From contig JALXCH010000186.1 of NCBI GenBank assembly GCA_026991005.1, positions 1 to 7,056 of the forward strand: a DNA stretch of 7,056 nt, given 5' to 3'. The notes beneath the pieces were generated by a model, which did no database searches, was not told the origin of the DNA, and saw nothing but the letters and a program-made list of their open reading frames with translations. A program made the position numbers and the translations under genes. This DNA is from Calditrichia bacterium. Its GTDB lineage: Bacteria; Calditrichota; Calditrichia; RBG-13-44-9. Positions 6,481-7,056 of the stretch are shown here, in pieces. The stretch's first letter is position 1, and every line of letters begins with the position of its first letter.

Positions 6481-6507
6481 ATTCACCCGTCCCGAAGGGA
6501 CAGAATG
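6481..6507 (+). repeat. REP-like palindrome B
   Basis: GTCCC (6489-6493) pairs with GGGAC (6497-6501) around GAA, with an outer ATTC (6481-6484) and GAAT (6503-6506). The left flank ACCCGTCCC is shared with units A and D. A further perfect 7-bp inverted repeat, ATTTGTT (6510-6516) with AACAAAT (6519-6525), follows immediately. Confidence 0.65.
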
Positions 6508-6545
6508 AAATTTGTTACAACAAATATTGCCCTCAGGAAAATCCA

Positions 6546-6569
6546 TTTTCAATTGTCCCTTCGGGACAA
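6546..6569 (-). repeat. REP-like palindrome C, inverted relative to B
   Basis: TTGTCCC (6553-6559) pairs perfectly with GGGACAA (6563-6569) around TTC. Read on the minus strand the core is GTCCCGAAGGGACA, identical over 14 bases to palindrome B, and the bases after it (ATTGAAAA) resemble those after B (GAATGAAA). B and C thus form an inverted pair about 50 bp apart, similar in layout to paired REP elements. Confidence 0.65.
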
Positions 6570-6595
6570 CAATTCTGTTGTTTTGGTATTTCTTT

Positions 6596-6615
6596 CCCAT
6601 ATTTGAAAATATGGG
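6596..6615. repeat. Perfect 8-bp hairpin CCCATATT/AATATGGG
   Basis: CCCATATT (6596-6603) and AATATGGG (6608-6615) pair perfectly around TGAA. The bases that follow (CTAATGGCATCCCA) resemble those after the hairpin of unit A (AATGGAATGCCCA), so this looks like another member or part of the same composite repeat. Confidence 0.65.
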
Positions 6616-6622
6616 CTAATGG

Positions 6623-6646
6623 CATCCCATCGCTTCGCGATGGATG
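6623..6646. repeat. Perfect 7-bp hairpin CCATCGC/GCGATGG
   Basis: CCATCGC (6627-6633) and GCGATGG (6637-6643) pair around TTC, and CAT (6623-6625) with ATG (6644-6646) extends the stem past one bulged C. It has the same 7-bp stem and 3-base loop design as the GTCCC palindromes but a different stem sequence. Confidence 0.65.
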
Positions 6647-6679
6647 AAGAATTTTTCTAACAACGTTCCTGCAATCCAA

Positions 6680-6758
6680 TTGGTCGATAAATTATAAATA
6701 CATTCCCGAAACACAATACCCGTCCCGGAGGGACGGATTGCACATAGCCCACAAATTC
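6680..6758 (+). repeat. REP-like unit D (about 80 bp) with CCGTCCC/GGGACGG stem
   Basis: The core hairpin is CCGTCCC (6720-6726), GGA, GGGACGG (6730-6736). It is the direct counterpart of unit A, in the same orientation and about 310 bp downstream. Its last 28 bases give the best match to the decayed minus-strand copy at 868-895. Confidence 0.7.
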
Positions 6759-7021
6759 GAGAGGCTGTGTAAAAATAAAATTCAAAAGTATATTTAATCA
6801 TAATTGCGCATATTGTAGCTCATGATGTTTGTTTAAAACTGGACCAATAAAGAGCATGTTGTTCAATCTTTACTTATTACTGAATTTAGTTTTCCTTTAT
6901 AGCCATAAGATCCAAACATTAAGATAACAGTAAAGGAATACTTCTTTTCGATGGTATTTCCTGGTCTTTAAAATACGAGGTAATTCTTTAAATCATCATG
7001 ATTTACAGTGTTTTTTTATAG

Positions 7022-7041
7022 CCACGAGCTTCAGCTCGTGG
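7022..7041. repeat. Perfect 8-bp hairpin CCACGAGC/GCTCGTGG at the window edge
   Basis: CCACGAGC (7022-7029) pairs perfectly with GCTCGTGG (7034-7041) around TTCA. A TATAG precedes it and GAACACTGAA follows. From memory this palindrome is also a common dispersed repeat in FCB-group genomes. No T-run follows, so it is not an intrinsic terminator for plus-strand transcripts. Confidence 0.65.
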
Positions 7042-7056
7042 AACACTGAATTTTCC

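Larger units (their letters stand above)
6330..7056. other. Non-coding right end with a cluster of REP-like palindromes
   Basis: No gene can be supported here. The short open frames (6456-6647 plus, 6616-6801 minus) are translations of the repeats. Bases 6370-6760 are packed with palindromes, listed separately. Bases 6760-7056 are AT-rich and almost featureless apart from a weak hairpin, TAAATCA (6989-6995) with TGATTTA (6999-7005), five bases before a T-run (7011-7017), and a perfect hairpin at the very end. Confidence 0.7.

Noticed and set aside
6370..6760. CRISPR array
   Set aside because: The repeats differ in sequence, length, spacing and orientation, with no constant repeat-spacer rhythm and no cas gene.
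6456..6801. Short open frames over the palindrome cluster on both strands
   Set aside because: Their sequences are translations of the GTCCC/GGGAC repeats (for example VPKGQ, RPSGTG) and they lack ribosome binding sites.

Overview
The window carries three convincing protein genes, in GC-rich coding blocks, separated and flanked by long AT-rich stretches full of short dispersed palindromic repeats. Several signs point to a Gram-negative bacterium of the Bacteroidota/Calditrichota/Ignavibacteria (FCB) kind. The long M23 peptidase has an architecture I associate with that group. A match to the Bacteroidota-type promoter (TTTG, 19 bp, TAnnTTTG) lies in front of tatD. REP-like GTCCC...GGGAC palindromes and tandem ATCCTGTyA units fill the intergenic DNA. 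This placement is an inference; no rRNA or other marker gene is present.

Layout. Bases 1-1524 hold no supportable gene. They contain several repeats: a CTTTGCGGTTA-type palindrome, three 9-bp tandem units, a degenerate inverted copy of the right-hand repeat family, and a nested GC-rich palindrome. Bases 1525-4648 are a two-gene minus-strand unit. tatD (TatD-family metal-dependent hydrolase) is followed by an exported M23 metallopeptidase, whose best start is a TTG codon with a strong Shine-Dalgarno sequence. Bases 4649-5103 are a divergent intergenic region with a candidate tatD promoter and a long leader-like stretch holding inverted repeats. Bases 5104-6279 encode, on the plus strand, a secreted three-part protein: two tandem lipocalin-like modules and a third C-terminal module. 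A strong hairpin follows it. Bases 6330-7056 are non-coding and hold a dense cluster of REP-like palindromes, including two related units of about 80 bp and one inverted pair.

How the genes relate. The M23 protein should act on peptidoglycan, or on a partner, in the periplasm or at the outer envelope. TatD is a cytoplasmic nuclease/hydrolase, so their linkage looks like shared transcription, not a shared pathway. The divergent secreted protein is probably a separate transcription unit. I did not find a convincing new multi-gene system. The most distinctive material is the layered repeat array at the right end with its decayed relative at the left end, and the duplicated-domain secreted protein.
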